Assembly (NCBI GenBank): GCA_023422735.1
Contig: JAFAGL010000246.1
Location: 1 to 13,305, forward strand
DNA from: Pseudomonadota bacterium
GTDB lineage: Bacteria; Pseudomonadota; Alphaproteobacteria; Rhizobiales; Rhizobiaceae
DNA length: 13,305 nt
Direction of reading: 5' to 3'
Shown here: positions 5,742 through 13,224 of the stretch, in pieces
How the letters are laid out: each line of letters opens with the position of its first letter
Numbering within the stretch: the stretch's first letter is position 1
Made by a program: the position numbers and the translations under genes
Notes under the pieces: generated by a model
Told to the model about the DNA's origin: nothing
The model's input: only the letters and a program-made list of their open reading frames with translations
Database searches by the model: none

Positions 5742-7533
5742 CGGCGCGCAAAGCGAGCTGGCGGAAACCGGCGAAAAGTTCGCGTCCCATCCCGAAGGCA
5801 TTGCCGGTCAGATCGGGGACGACAATCTCGCGCTGTGCGAGCTCTTCCGCAGATAGCGTCACTTCAAGCGTACCCGCTTCGCCATCCAGTCTGATCAGGT
5901 CGCCATCGCGGATTTTGCCGATAACGCCTCCATCCAATGCTTCCGGTGTCACATGAATAGCGGCAGGGACCTTGCCCGAGGCGCCGGACATGCGGCCATC
6001 CGTGACAAGCGCGACCTTTCGACCGCGATCCTGTAGCACACCCAGAACAGTGGTCAGGCGATGCAGTTCGGGCATCCCGTTGGCCTTTGGACCCTGGAAA
6101 CGCACCACCGCCACGAAATCACGGTCCAACTCGCCATTCTTGAATGCGAGATTGAGCGCCTCCTGATCCTCGAAAACCAGGGCCGGCGCTTCGATGATCC
6201 GCTTTTCCGGCTTCACCGCCGATGTCTTGATGACGGCGTGACCGAAATTGCCCTTCAGGACCTTGAGGCCACCGGTCGGCTGAAACGGTTGGGATGCGGT
6301 TGTTAGAACTTTGGGATCTCCACTGATTGCGGGAACGGGTTCGCGCACGACCGATCCGTCGCTGCCAAGTCTGGCTTCAACGGTATAAGGGCGTAAGCTT
6401 TCGCCCCAAACCGTCTGCACGTCTTCATGCAGATAGCCGGCGTCAAGCAGTTCGCGGATCAGGAAGCCCATGCCGCCTGCCGCCTGGAAATGGTTCACAT
6501 CGGAAAGTCCGTTCGGGTAGACACGCGCCAAAAGCGGAACGGCATCTGAAAGTTCGGAAATATCGTGCCATGTGAGCTTGATACCGGCAGCGGCCGCCAT
6601 CGCAATCAGGTGGATCGTATGATTGGTGGAGCCCCCTGTCGAATGCAGTCCGACGACGGCATTCACGATTGATCGTTCGTCGATCATCCTGCCTGCGGGC
6701 GTGAACTCGTTGCCAAGCGCGGTGATCGCCAAAGCGCGTTGAGCCGCTTCACGGGTCAGGGCATCACGAAGGGGTGTGCCCGGATTGATGAAGGAGGAAC
6801 CGGGCGTATGCAGGCCCATGATCTCCATCATCATCTGGTTGGAATTGGCAGTACCGTAGAACGTGCAGGTGCCCGGGCTGTGATAGGAGCGCGATTCCGA
6901 TTCCAGAAGCTCGGCGCGTCCGACCTTGCCTTCGGCATAAAGCTGACGGACCTTGGCTTTCTCGTCATTCGGCAGGCCCGAAGGCATCGGTCCTGCCGGA
7001 ATGAAGATGGCCGGCAAATGGCCAAAAGTCATGGCAGCGATCATCAATCCCGGCACGATCTTGTCGCAGATGCCGAGATAGACAGCCGCATCGAACATAT
7101 TGTGCGATAAGCCGATTCCAGCCGCCATCGCGATGACATCGCGCGAAAACAGCGACAGCTCCATTCCGGGCTGGCCTTGAGTCACGCCGTCGCACATGGC
7201 CGGAACGCCGCCTGCTACCTGCGCGACGCCGCCGGCGTCCGCTGCCGCACGGCGAATGAGCTGCGGATAGGTTTCATAAGGCGCATGTGCCGATAACATG
7301 TCGTTATAGGCAGTTATGATTCCGAGGTTGGGAATGGCTTCGCCCGCCAATGCTGCTTTTGCATTCGGAGCGCAGGCAGCGAATCCATGTGCGAGATTTC
7401 CGCAAGACAGGACGGAACGATGAACACCACGACCGATTGCAGCTTCGAGCCGCTCCAGATAGGCCTCGCGACCGGGCTTTGATCTTTCACGAATACGATC
7501 GGTGATGGCTGCGACGTCGCGGCGGACTGTCAT
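5707..7533 (-). CDS. edd: Phosphogluconate dehydratase (Entner-Doudoroff)
   Basis: A 608-residue member of the IlvD/Edd dehydratase family, normal length for Edd. It dehydrates 6-phosphogluconate to 2-keto-3-deoxy-6-phosphogluconate, using a [4Fe-4S] cluster. The three expected cluster cysteines are visible: PAMCDGVTQGQPGMELS (Cys114), GICDKIVPG (Cys156) and SPGTCTFYGTANSNQ (Cys223). Other signatures are ITAYNDMLSAHAPY (73-86), HSTGGSTNHT in the middle and VTDGRMSGASGKVPAAIH towards the C-terminus. The N-terminal RSVLSCGNLAHGFAACA favours Edd over IlvD, as does the operon with zwf and pgl. The ATG at 7533 overlaps the pgl stop as ATGA, so this start is preferred to an open extension to 7560. 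Last gene of the operon. The partner aldolase eda must be elsewhere. Confidence 0.97.
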   Translation of the reverse strand: MTVRRDVAAITDRIRERSKPGREAYLERLEAAIGRGVHRSVLSCGNLAHGFAACAPNAKAALAGEAIPNLGIITAYNDMLSAHAPYETYPQLIRRAAADAGGVAQVAGGVPAMCDGVTQGQPGMELSLFSRDVIAMAAGIGLSHNMFDAAVYLGICDKIVPGLMIAAMTFGHLPAIFIPAGPMPSGLPNDEKAKVRQLYAEGKVGRAELLESESRSYHSPGTCTFYGTANSNQMMMEIMGLHTPGSSFINPGTPLRDALTREAAQRALAITALGNEFTPAGRMIDERSIVNAVVGLHSTGGSTNHTIHLIAMAAAAGIKLTWHDISELSDAVPLLARVYPNGLSDVNHFQAAGGMGFLIRELLDAGYLHEDVQTVWGESLRPYTVEARLGSDGSVVREPVPAISGDPKVLTTASQPFQPTGGLKVLKGNFGHAVIKTSAVKPEKRIIEAPALVFEDQEALNLAFKNGELDRDFVAVVRFQGPKANGMPELHRLTTVLGVLQDRGRKVALVTDGRMSGASGKVPAAIHVTPEALDGGVIGKIRDGDLIRLDGEAGTLEVTLSAEELAQREIVVPDLTGNAFGMGRELFAGFRQLALRADEGASSFGVAA

Positions 7534-8252
7534 GGCTCTTCGCCTTTCTTGGGCGCCCAATAGATTTGAAGCGGGCTCGAGGCATGGAAAAGGACGGCGC
7601 TGATTGGCTTCTCATGCGGCGCAGGCTGGGCAAGGGCGGCTTCGAGCACGGCGCGCTTGTCGCTGCCTTCAATGTGAAGTGCAACGAACGCCGCAGATAT
7701 CAAGGTCGGCAAGGTAAGAGTGATCCGTGGTTCGCCAGCGCTTTCTGCCAGGACGGGCATGACGCGGCGTTCCGCCTTGGGATCGATGAGCGAGGCAAGC
7801 TCTTTCGCATCGGGAAAGAAGGAGGCGGTATGCCCGTCGCTTCCCATTCCCAACACAACAACGTCGAATGGCAGAGGAAGCTCGCTGAGCTCCCCATCGG
7901 CAACAATGGCGGCTTCCTGTGCTGTCAGGACATCATGAAAAAGCGGGATGAAAGCGGCGTCGAGAGCCTTGTTTGTCAGCAGATCGCCGCGGATGAGTTT
8001 CTCGTTGGAACGCTCCGACGCCGGTGGAACGAAACGCTCGTCAACAGGAACGACCGTGACACATGACCAATCAATGTCTGAGCGAGACAGCGCGCGAAAG
8101 AAAAGGGCAGGCGTTGTTCCGCCCGAAACGGCGATTAAGGCTTGTCCGCGCGCCTTGATAGCGTCGCCAAGCCGCTTTGCCACGTCAGAAGCGAAGCGCT
8201 CCGCCAGTGCTTCGCTTGAAGGAAACTTTTTCCATTGTGGCTCAACAGGCAT
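7530..8252 (-). CDS. pgl: 6-phosphogluconolactonase
   Basis: A 240-residue DevB-type lactonase, cytoplasmic, that hydrolyses 6-phosphoglucono-1,5-lactone to 6-phosphogluconate. Signatures: ALIAVSGGTTPALFF (38-52), VVPVDERFVP (67-76), SNEKLIR (82-88) and VVVLGMGSDGHTASFFPDA (131-149), which contains the His proposed to act as catalytic base; RITLTLP follows. It sits between zwf and edd, exactly where the pathway step falls: the stop of zwf lies 2 nt before its ATG, and its stop overlaps the edd start. All three are probably made from one transcript in matched amounts. Confidence 0.97.
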   Translation of the reverse strand: MPVEPQWKKFPSSEALAERFASDVAKRLGDAIKARGQALIAVSGGTTPALFFRALSRSDIDWSCVTVVPVDERFVPPASERSNEKLIRGDLLTNKALDAAFIPLFHDVLTAQEAAIVADGELSELPLPFDVVVLGMGSDGHTASFFPDAKELASLIDPKAERRVMPVLAESAGEPRITLTLPTLISAAFVALHIEGSDKRAVLEAALAQPAPHEKPISAVLFHASSPLQIYWAPKKGEEP

Positions 8253-8254
8253 GG

Positions 8255-9727
8255 TCAGGTGCTTTCGTGCCAGGTGCGGCCATCACGCTCGATCAAAGCG
8301 ATTGCCGAAGAAGGCCCCCAGGTTCCGGACGTGTAGCCCTGCACTTCCTGATTGTTGTCGCGCCAGGCTTCGAGGATCGGATCGATCCAGTTCCAGGCGG
8401 CCTCGACCTCGTCGCGGCGCATGAACAATGTCTGGTTGCCGCGCACCACATCCATGATCAGCCGTTCGTAAGCATCCGGGTTGCGAACATTGAAGGCTGC
8501 CGCAAAGCTCATGTCGAGCGGCACATGCTTGAGACGCATTCCGCCTGGACCCGGATCCTTGATCATGAGCCATTGCTTCACACCCTCATCGGGCTGAAGG
8601 CGGATAACCAACTGGTTGGCTACGACGGGTCCGGCATTTTCTCCGAAAATGGAATAAGGGATCGGCTTGAACTCGATCACGATCTCCGACATGCGTGATG
8701 CCAGCCTTTTACCGGTGCGCAGGTAAAACGGTACGCCAGCCCAGCGCCAATTCGCGATCTCGGCCTTGATGGCCACGAAAGTCTCGGTATTGCTTTCGCC
8801 GCCTTCCAGTTCTTCCAGGTAACCCTTGACCGGACCGCCAGCGGAAGCGCCGGCACGATATTGGCCCCGGACGGTTAGTTTGCCGGCGCCATTACCGTTG
8901 ATGCGCTGAAGCGATTTCAGGACTTTCAGCTTTTCATCACGAAGGGAATCTGCGTCGATCGAGGGCGGCGCTTCCATCGCAACGAGGCAAAGGAGCTGCA
9001 GCATATGGTTCTGGACCATGTCGCGCAGCGCGCCGGCCTTGTCATAATAACCGGCGCGGCCTTCCAGACCCACAGATTCGGCGACCGTGATCTGCACGTG
9101 ATCAATATGCGCATTGTTCCAAAGGGGCTCGTAAAGCGCGTTGGCAAACCGCAGGGCCATCAGATTCTGGACGGTTTCCTTGCCCAGATAATGGTCGATG
9201 CGGAAGATCTGGTTTTCCTTGAAAACACTGCCGATCGTGTCATTCAGTTGCTTGGCAGATTCCAGATCGCGACCGATCGGTTTTTCAACGACGATGCGCG
9301 CTTTCTCGTTGACCAATCCGTGGCTTTCGACCTGCTTGGCGATATGACCGAAAAGCGAGGGCGCGACCGCGAGATAGAACACGCGGATCATGTCGTCCTT
9401 GCCGATGGAAGCCTTTAATTTGTCGAAGCCTTCGCCTGTCGTGGCATCTGCCGCGACATAGCTCAAGCGTTCGAGAAAGGTCTGCAAAGCTTCTGGATCA
9501 AGCTCTGCGGAAGACACATGTTCCTTCAACGCGTTCTCGGCATATTTCCGATATTCCGCATCGGTCATCTTCGTGCGCGACGATCCGATGATGCGGCTTG
9601 GATCGAAGAACTGGCCCGCCACCTGGCGCTGATAAAGAGCCGGCAGCAGCTTGCGCTCGGCAAGGTCACCTGTGGCACCGAAAATAATGAAGTCGAAAGG
9701 CTCGACTGGAATAATCTGGCTCGTCAT
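8255..9727 (-). CDS. zwf: Glucose-6-phosphate 1-dehydrogenase
   Basis: A 490-residue cytoplasmic enzyme that oxidises glucose-6-phosphate to 6-phosphogluconolactone with NADP+ (or NAD+). The coenzyme domain has FGATGDLAERKLLPALY (16-32) and VVEKPIGRDL (146-155); the substrate-binding and catalytic region has FRIDHYLGKETVQNL (175-189), YYDKAGALRDMVQNHMLQLL (227-246) and, later, PFYLRTGKRL and the C-terminal GTWGPSSA. Length and motifs are complete. First gene of the zwf-pgl-edd operon. It starts at an ATG with only a weak purine-rich site (GGAAA) upstream and is divergent from the aldehyde dehydrogenase across a 191 nt gap. Confidence 0.98.
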   Translation of the reverse strand: MTSQIIPVEPFDFIIFGATGDLAERKLLPALYQRQVAGQFFDPSRIIGSSRTKMTDAEYRKYAENALKEHVSSAELDPEALQTFLERLSYVAADATTGEGFDKLKASIGKDDMIRVFYLAVAPSLFGHIAKQVESHGLVNEKARIVVEKPIGRDLESAKQLNDTIGSVFKENQIFRIDHYLGKETVQNLMALRFANALYEPLWNNAHIDHVQITVAESVGLEGRAGYYDKAGALRDMVQNHMLQLLCLVAMEAPPSIDADSLRDEKLKVLKSLQRINGNGAGKLTVRGQYRAGASAGGPVKGYLEELEGGESNTETFVAIKAEIANWRWAGVPFYLRTGKRLASRMSEIVIEFKPIPYSIFGENAGPVVANQLVIRLQPDEGVKQWLMIKDPGPGGMRLKHVPLDMSFAAAFNVRNPDAYERLIMDVVRGNQTLFMRRDEVEAAWNWIDPILEAWRDNNQEVQGYTSGTWGPSSAIALIERDGRTWHEST

Positions 9728-9813
9728 AGCAAATGGTTTCCAGGAAATGTCAGTGGCTTAATCTAATCGATTGAAAAAAGCTAGTGCTACGCATTATCCG
9801 CACTGCCTCGTTG

Positions 9814-9837
9814 CGAAACCGGAAATTTGCGGTTTTG
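9814..9837. repeat. Inverted repeat CGAAACCG / CGGTTTTG
   Basis: CGAAACCG (9814-9821) and CGGTTTTG (9830-9837) pair over 8 positions, one of them G-T, around an 8 nt loop. The inner hexamer AAACCG appears a third time at 9891-9896, beside the palindrome. This may be a protein binding site or a hairpin in a leader; it lacks a T-run directly after the stem, and between divergent genes a terminator is unlikely. Confidence 0.4.
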
Positions 9838-9880
9838 TTTCACTCGTTTTGACGAAGTTTGGGATGACAATGTGCCGAAA

Positions 9881-9892
9881 TTGGTGCACCAA
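9881..9892. promoter_or_regulatory. Perfect palindrome TTGGTGCACCAA, likely operator
   Basis: A perfect 12 bp palindrome lying 12 bases upstream of the ribosome binding site of the aldehyde dehydrogenase gene. Such a position near a start of transcription is typical for a repressor of a catabolic gene. The TGGT/ACCA halves recall GntR-family operators, but the binding protein cannot be named from this window; no regulator gene is encoded next to it. Confidence 0.45.
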
Positions 9893-9918
9893 ACCGCCAA
9901 ATTGAAAGGAGACATGCC

Positions 9919-11394
9919 ATGGGTCAGCATCTTTCGCGCACGGTGGCTGAAGGCCGCGCATTCATGCAGGTAATCGACGGTCAACCAGCCGATGCCATGA
10001 GCGGCGAACGGATCGATGTTGTGTCCCCCTCGGATGGAAAGGTGTTCGCCTCCATTCCATCTGCCAACAAGGCTGATGTCGATCGCGCTGTGAAGTCGGC
10101 GAAAAAGGCTTTCGAAGAGGGGCCTTGGAGCCGCATGCCTGCCGTTGAGCGCGGGCGGCTTTTGACCCGGCTCGGACAGCTTATCGAAAAGAACGGCGAC
10201 GAACTGGCTGCGCTGGAATCGCGCGATACCGGCAAGCCTGTCCGGCAGGGCAAGGCCGATGTGACCGCGACCATGCGCTATTACGAGTTCTATGGCGGTG
10301 CGGCCGACAAGATCCACGGCGACACGATCCCGTTTCTGGATGGCTATACGGCGCTGACGCTTCGCGAGCCGCACGGCGTGGTCGCGGGCATCATCCCCTG
10401 GAACTATCCGATGCAGATTCTCGCCCGGGTCGCTGGCGCGGCATTGGCGATGGGCAACACGCTGGTCGTTAAACCGGCTGAAGACGCATCCTTGACGACA
10501 ATCCGCATCGCCGAACTCGCTCTCGAAGCGGGCTTCCCGGCTGGTGTATTCAATGTCGTGACCGGCTATGGCCGCGAAGCCGGCGCTGCTTTGTCGGCAC
10601 ATCCGGAGATCGACTATGTGACCTTCACCGGGTCGACGATGACGGGCACGGCGATCCAGCAGGCGGCCGCCGTCAACAATCGCGGCGTGACAATGGAACT
10701 TGGCGGCAAGTCCCCTCAGATCGTCTTCGCCGATGCCGATCTTGATGCTGCCATCCCCGTGCTGGTGAACGCCATCATCCAGAATGGTGGACAAACCTGC
10801 TCGGCCGGTAGCCGCATCCTTCTCGAAAAGCCGATCTATGAAAAGGTCGCGACAGAGCTTGCAACTCGCTTCGGCAAGCTTGTTGCCGCGCCGCATGACG
10901 CCGATGGTGATCTTGGACCTATGGTCAACAAGAAGCAGCAGGAGCAGGTGAAGAATTTCATTGCAGCCGCTGAAGACGCGGGGATCTCGGTTCTGGCTCG
11001 CGGCAGTATCGATCCTTCCGCGCCGCAGGATGGTTTCTATGTTGCGCCTGCATTGTTCGGCTCGGTTGATCCGGATGCGGCGATCGCTCAACAGGAGGTT
11101 TTCGGCCCTGTTTTGACGCTGTTTGCCTTCGAGGGCGAAGAGGAGGCGATCCGCTTGGCCAACAGTACGGACTTTGGTCTCGTTGCCGGCGTGTGGACGA
11201 AAGATGGCGGGCGCCAGCATCGGGTGGCAAAGCGGGTGCGGGCCGGCCAGGTCTTCGTCAACGGTTACGGCGCGGGTGGCGGGATCGAGCTACCCTTCGG
11301 CGGGTTCAAGAAGTCCGGCCATGGACGCGAAAAGGGCTTTGAAGCCCTTTACGACATGTCGGCGACCAAAACGGTCGTGTTTAATCACGGCTGA
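9919..11394 (+). CDS. NAD(P)-dependent aldehyde dehydrogenase, probably polyamine catabolism
   Basis: A 491-residue enzyme of the classical aldehyde dehydrogenase superfamily, cytoplasmic, oxidising an aldehyde to the acid. The key residues are present: IIPWNYP with Asn162, VVKPAED (183-189), FTGSTMTG (236-243), the general base in TMELGGKSPQ (Glu260) and the nucleophile in GGQTCSAG (Cys294), then QQEVFGPVL (391-399) and LPFGGFKKSGHGRE (458-471). The start is set by AAAGGAG seven bases upstream. Neighbouring PuuB- and PuuA-type genes suggest that it oxidises gamma-glutamyl-gamma-aminobutyraldehyde or 4-aminobutyraldehyde (PuuC-like role). Sequence alone would equally allow a betaine-aldehyde or broad-range enzyme, so I give no symbol. 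It is on the opposite strand from those genes, so it would need its own promoter, and palindromic elements upstream suggest its own control. Confidence 0.93.
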   Translation: MGQHLSRTVAEGRAFMQVIDGQPADAMSGERIDVVSPSDGKVFASIPSANKADVDRAVKSAKKAFEEGPWSRMPAVERGRLLTRLGQLIEKNGDELAALESRDTGKPVRQGKADVTATMRYYEFYGGAADKIHGDTIPFLDGYTALTLREPHGVVAGIIPWNYPMQILARVAGAALAMGNTLVVKPAEDASLTTIRIAELALEAGFPAGVFNVVTGYGREAGAALSAHPEIDYVTFTGSTMTGTAIQQAAAVNNRGVTMELGGKSPQIVFADADLDAAIPVLVNAIIQNGGQTCSAGSRILLEKPIYEKVATELATRFGKLVAAPHDADGDLGPMVNKKQQEQVKNFIAAAEDAGISVLARGSIDPSAPQDGFYVAPALFGSVDPDAAIAQQEVFGPVLTLFAFEGEEEAIRLANSTDFGLVAGVWTKDGGRQHRVAKRVRAGQVFVNGYGAGGGIELPFGGFKKSGHGREKGFEALYDMSATKTVVFNHG

Positions 11395-11403
11395 ATGAGG
11401 AGC

Positions 11404-11432
11404 GACACTCAGCCCTTGTTGGATTGAGTGTC
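11404..11432. terminator. Inverted repeat between convergent genes, possible weak terminator
   Basis: GACACTCA (11404-11411) and TGAGTGTC (11425-11432) form a perfect 8 bp stem with a 13 nt loop, about ten bases after the aldehyde dehydrogenase stop. The left arm contains the stop codon of the opposing DUF2188-like gene. A T-run is absent on both strands, so it is not a classical rho-independent terminator; it may pause or end transcription from either side. Confidence 0.3.
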
Positions 11433-11870
11433 CTCGACTTGTGTATGCGGGCGGTCACGGCCGTCCGTATCTTCCCGGCGCCATTTTCCCTGTTCGTCCT
11501 GGTACTCGATCGGCTCCGGCTCTCCTGCGAGTTCATGTTCGCGGGCGGCGATGCGCGCAGCTTCAAGCGCGGCATCATGGCTGGAGAATGTTTCGGAAAA
11601 GACATCGCCGACTTTGTAGGCCCAGCCGTCATCATGTTCGACAACACGATAAGTGATGTCGGTACCGGGAACATCCGCATGGGAAGGCGATCGACTGCCT
11701 TCCCATCTTTCTTGCGCAAAATCTGATGAGGTTCCAGCCTGACGACGTGGCCCATCGCGCTTCGGCTGGGACGGTTGATTGCCGAAGAAGGCAGGCTCAT
11801 TGCGTTGCGCCGGGGCGGCCAGCCATCTCCATGCAGCGACGCCTAAAGCGGCGAGGATCAGTTTTTTCAT
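11409..11870 (-). CDS. DUF2188-like small protein with N-terminal membrane segment
   Basis: A 153-residue protein of unknown function. It begins MKKLILAALGVAAWRWLAA, a short positively charged start and hydrophobic stretch that would act as membrane anchor or uncleaved signal. A low-complexity, Pro/Gln/Arg/Ser-rich linker (about 20-65) follows, then a compact domain: ITYRVVEHDDGWAYKVGD, FSSHDAALEAARIAAREHE and a charged IEYQDEQGKWRRE. The pattern (W-x-x-K, then a helix of Ala/Arg, then a dG-x-W/R strand) matches what I know of DUF2188. The tail is hydrophilic. ATG at 11870 is chosen over a TTG at 11876 because GGAG lies eight bases before it. It is in the same direction as the oxidoreductase, 61 nt behind it, and could be its last operon member or independent. 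No catalytic residues recognised. Confidence 0.75.
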   Translation of the reverse strand: MKKLILAALGVAAWRWLAAPAQRNEPAFFGNQPSQPKRDGPRRQAGTSSDFAQERWEGSRSPSHADVPGTDITYRVVEHDDGWAYKVGDVFSETFSSHDAALEAARIAAREHELAGEPEPIEYQDEQGKWRREDTDGRDRPHTQVEDTQSNKG

Positions 11871-11931
11871 GAACAAAACTCCGGATGATCATTCGCCCGG
11901 ATAAGCCTTAAGCGCCCCCAAACGTTCCCGA

Positions 11932-13218
11932 TCAAATACGGTCGCGAAGCGCATACCAATTGAGCGCCAGAAAGAGCAGGGGCGCGCGCAAGGCTCTGCC
12001 TCCGGGAAATGCCGGAATCTTGAAATCCTGCATCAGCTTCAGGCGATCGCGATTGCCCGCGACCATCTCGGCGTAAAGCTTGCCGGTGAAATTCGACAGC
12101 ATGACGCCGTGGCCTGAAAATCCGCCGGCGTAGATGACGTTTGGCATCACTTCGCGAATATAGGGTTTTCGTGGCATCGTGATGCCAACATAGCCGCCCC
12201 AGCCATGCGTGATCTCGACATCTTTCAGGTCCGGGTAGATTTCCGTGATCTGCTTGCGGATGGCGTCTGCGATGTCTTGCGGATCGGCGACCCCATAAAT
12301 CTCGCGCCCGCCGAAAAGCAGGCGGTTGTCGACCGACTTTCTGAAATAACGCACGACAAAGCGGGAATCGTCGACCGCCTCACCGCCGGAAAGAACGGAG
12401 CTGTCGTCGTCCAAGGGTACGGTGGCGCCGATAAAGGAGCCGATCGGCATGACATGCGCAGCACTGACCGGTTCAAGGTCTCCGCCATAGGCATTGACGG
12501 CGAGTAATCCTTTCGACGCGGTGATCGTGCCGCGTGGGGTTTTCACGACGACCTTGCCATTGATGCTTTCAACGCTCGTGGCAGGCGTTTGCTCGTGAAG
12601 ATGCACGCCGGCCTCGCTTGCCACCCGTGCCGTGCCGACTACGAGTTTCAGGGGGTGGATATGGCCGGTTCCGGTGTCGCGGGTGCCGCCATGATAAGCG
12701 GTGCTGCCGAGGCGTTGTGCGGTTTCGGCCTTATCCATAAAACGGATGTGCTCATAGCCGAAGCGCGTGGCCATTGTTTCGGCGTGCTTCTTGTAATCAT
12801 CGACATATCGCGGCTTGTGGGCAACGGAGAGTTGGCCCGGCTGGTAGTCGATATCGATCTTGTTCACTCGCGCGAAATCGAGCAGATGCGCTTTTGCATC
12901 TTCCGCAAGATCAAACAGCGCCTTGGCGCGGGCGAAACCATATTCGGCTTCCATTTCTTCGACCCATGCACGCTGCCCGGTGTTCAGCTGCCCGCCGTTG
13001 CGACCGGACGCGCCGTCTCCAAAACGATGCGCCTCGATGAGCATGACATCGACGCCCGCTTTCGCAAGGTGAACGGCTGCCGAAAGGCCGGTGAAGCCGC
13101 CGCCGACAATGACGACATCGACCTGGCGATCCCCATCGAGGGGGGGATAAGCAGACCGCTCAGGAACGCTCGCTTCGTACCAGGACAGGCCGGGGGAAAT
13201 GGGGGAATGCGCGGTCAT
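11932..13218 (-). CDS. puuB: FAD-dependent oxidoreductase, gamma-glutamylputrescine oxidase type
   Basis: A 428-residue member of the DAO/PuuB-OrdL family. The FAD-binding dinucleotide fold is VDVVIVGGGFTGLSAAVHLA (33-52), with the ribose-binding acid at Glu62, and SGRNGGQLNTGQ (71-82) next, which is typical of OrdL/PuuB enzymes. The C-terminal part has GWGGYVGITMPRKPYI and YAGGFSGHGVMLSNFTGKL, which closes the flavin site. The expected reaction is oxidation of gamma-glutamylputrescine to gamma-glutamyl-gamma-aminobutyraldehyde, releasing ammonia and H2O2. Substrate is inferred from family and from the glutamine synthetase directly upstream. A GTG at 13224 abuts the upstream stop, but the ATG at 13218 (6 nt gap) is preferred. 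Other DAO-family amine or amino-acid oxidases are possible. Confidence 0.88.
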   Translation of the reverse strand: MTAHSPISPGLSWYEASVPERSAYPPLDGDRQVDVVIVGGGFTGLSAAVHLAKAGVDVMLIEAHRFGDGASGRNGGQLNTGQRAWVEEMEAEYGFARAKALFDLAEDAKAHLLDFARVNKIDIDYQPGQLSVAHKPRYVDDYKKHAETMATRFGYEHIRFMDKAETAQRLGSTAYHGGTRDTGTGHIHPLKLVVGTARVASEAGVHLHEQTPATSVESINGKVVVKTPRGTITASKGLLAVNAYGGDLEPVSAAHVMPIGSFIGATVPLDDDSSVLSGGEAVDDSRFVVRYFRKSVDNRLLFGGREIYGVADPQDIADAIRKQITEIYPDLKDVEITHGWGGYVGITMPRKPYIREVMPNVIYAGGFSGHGVMLSNFTGKLYAEMVAGNRDRLKLMQDFKIPAFPGGRALRAPLLFLALNWYALRDRI

Positions 13219-13224
13219 GAACAC

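Larger units (their letters stand above)
9728..9918. promoter_or_regulatory. Divergent control region between zwf and aldehyde dehydrogenase
   Basis: This gap contains no credible gene. Towards zwf it has an AT-rich part with the palindrome AATCGATT (9765-9772) and a run of six A (on the zwf strand, T). Towards the aldehyde dehydrogenase it has TTGACG at 9849-9854, GACAAT at 9866-9871, a perfect 12 bp palindrome and three copies of the hexamer AAACCG (two orientations), ending in the ribosome binding site AAAGGAG (9905-9911), seven bases before the ATG at 9919. No well-spaced sigma-70 pair could be assigned with confidence. Confidence 0.5.

Noticed and set aside
7566..8698. Plus-strand frames of 158 to 173 codons opposite pgl and zwf
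   Set aside because: They overlap well-supported enzymes on the other strand and show no domain.
9849..9877. Sigma-70 promoter for the aldehyde dehydrogenase based on TTGACG
   Set aside because: No acceptable -10 box lies 16 to 18 bases downstream; GACAAT is only 11 bases away, so I did not annotate a precise promoter.
9787..11220. A 477-codon open frame on the minus strand, opposite the aldehyde dehydrogenase gene
   Set aside because: It lies in antisense to a gene with all catalytic motifs, its translation is rich in Arg, His and Gly with no recognisable domain, and long antisense frames are common opposite GC-biased codons.
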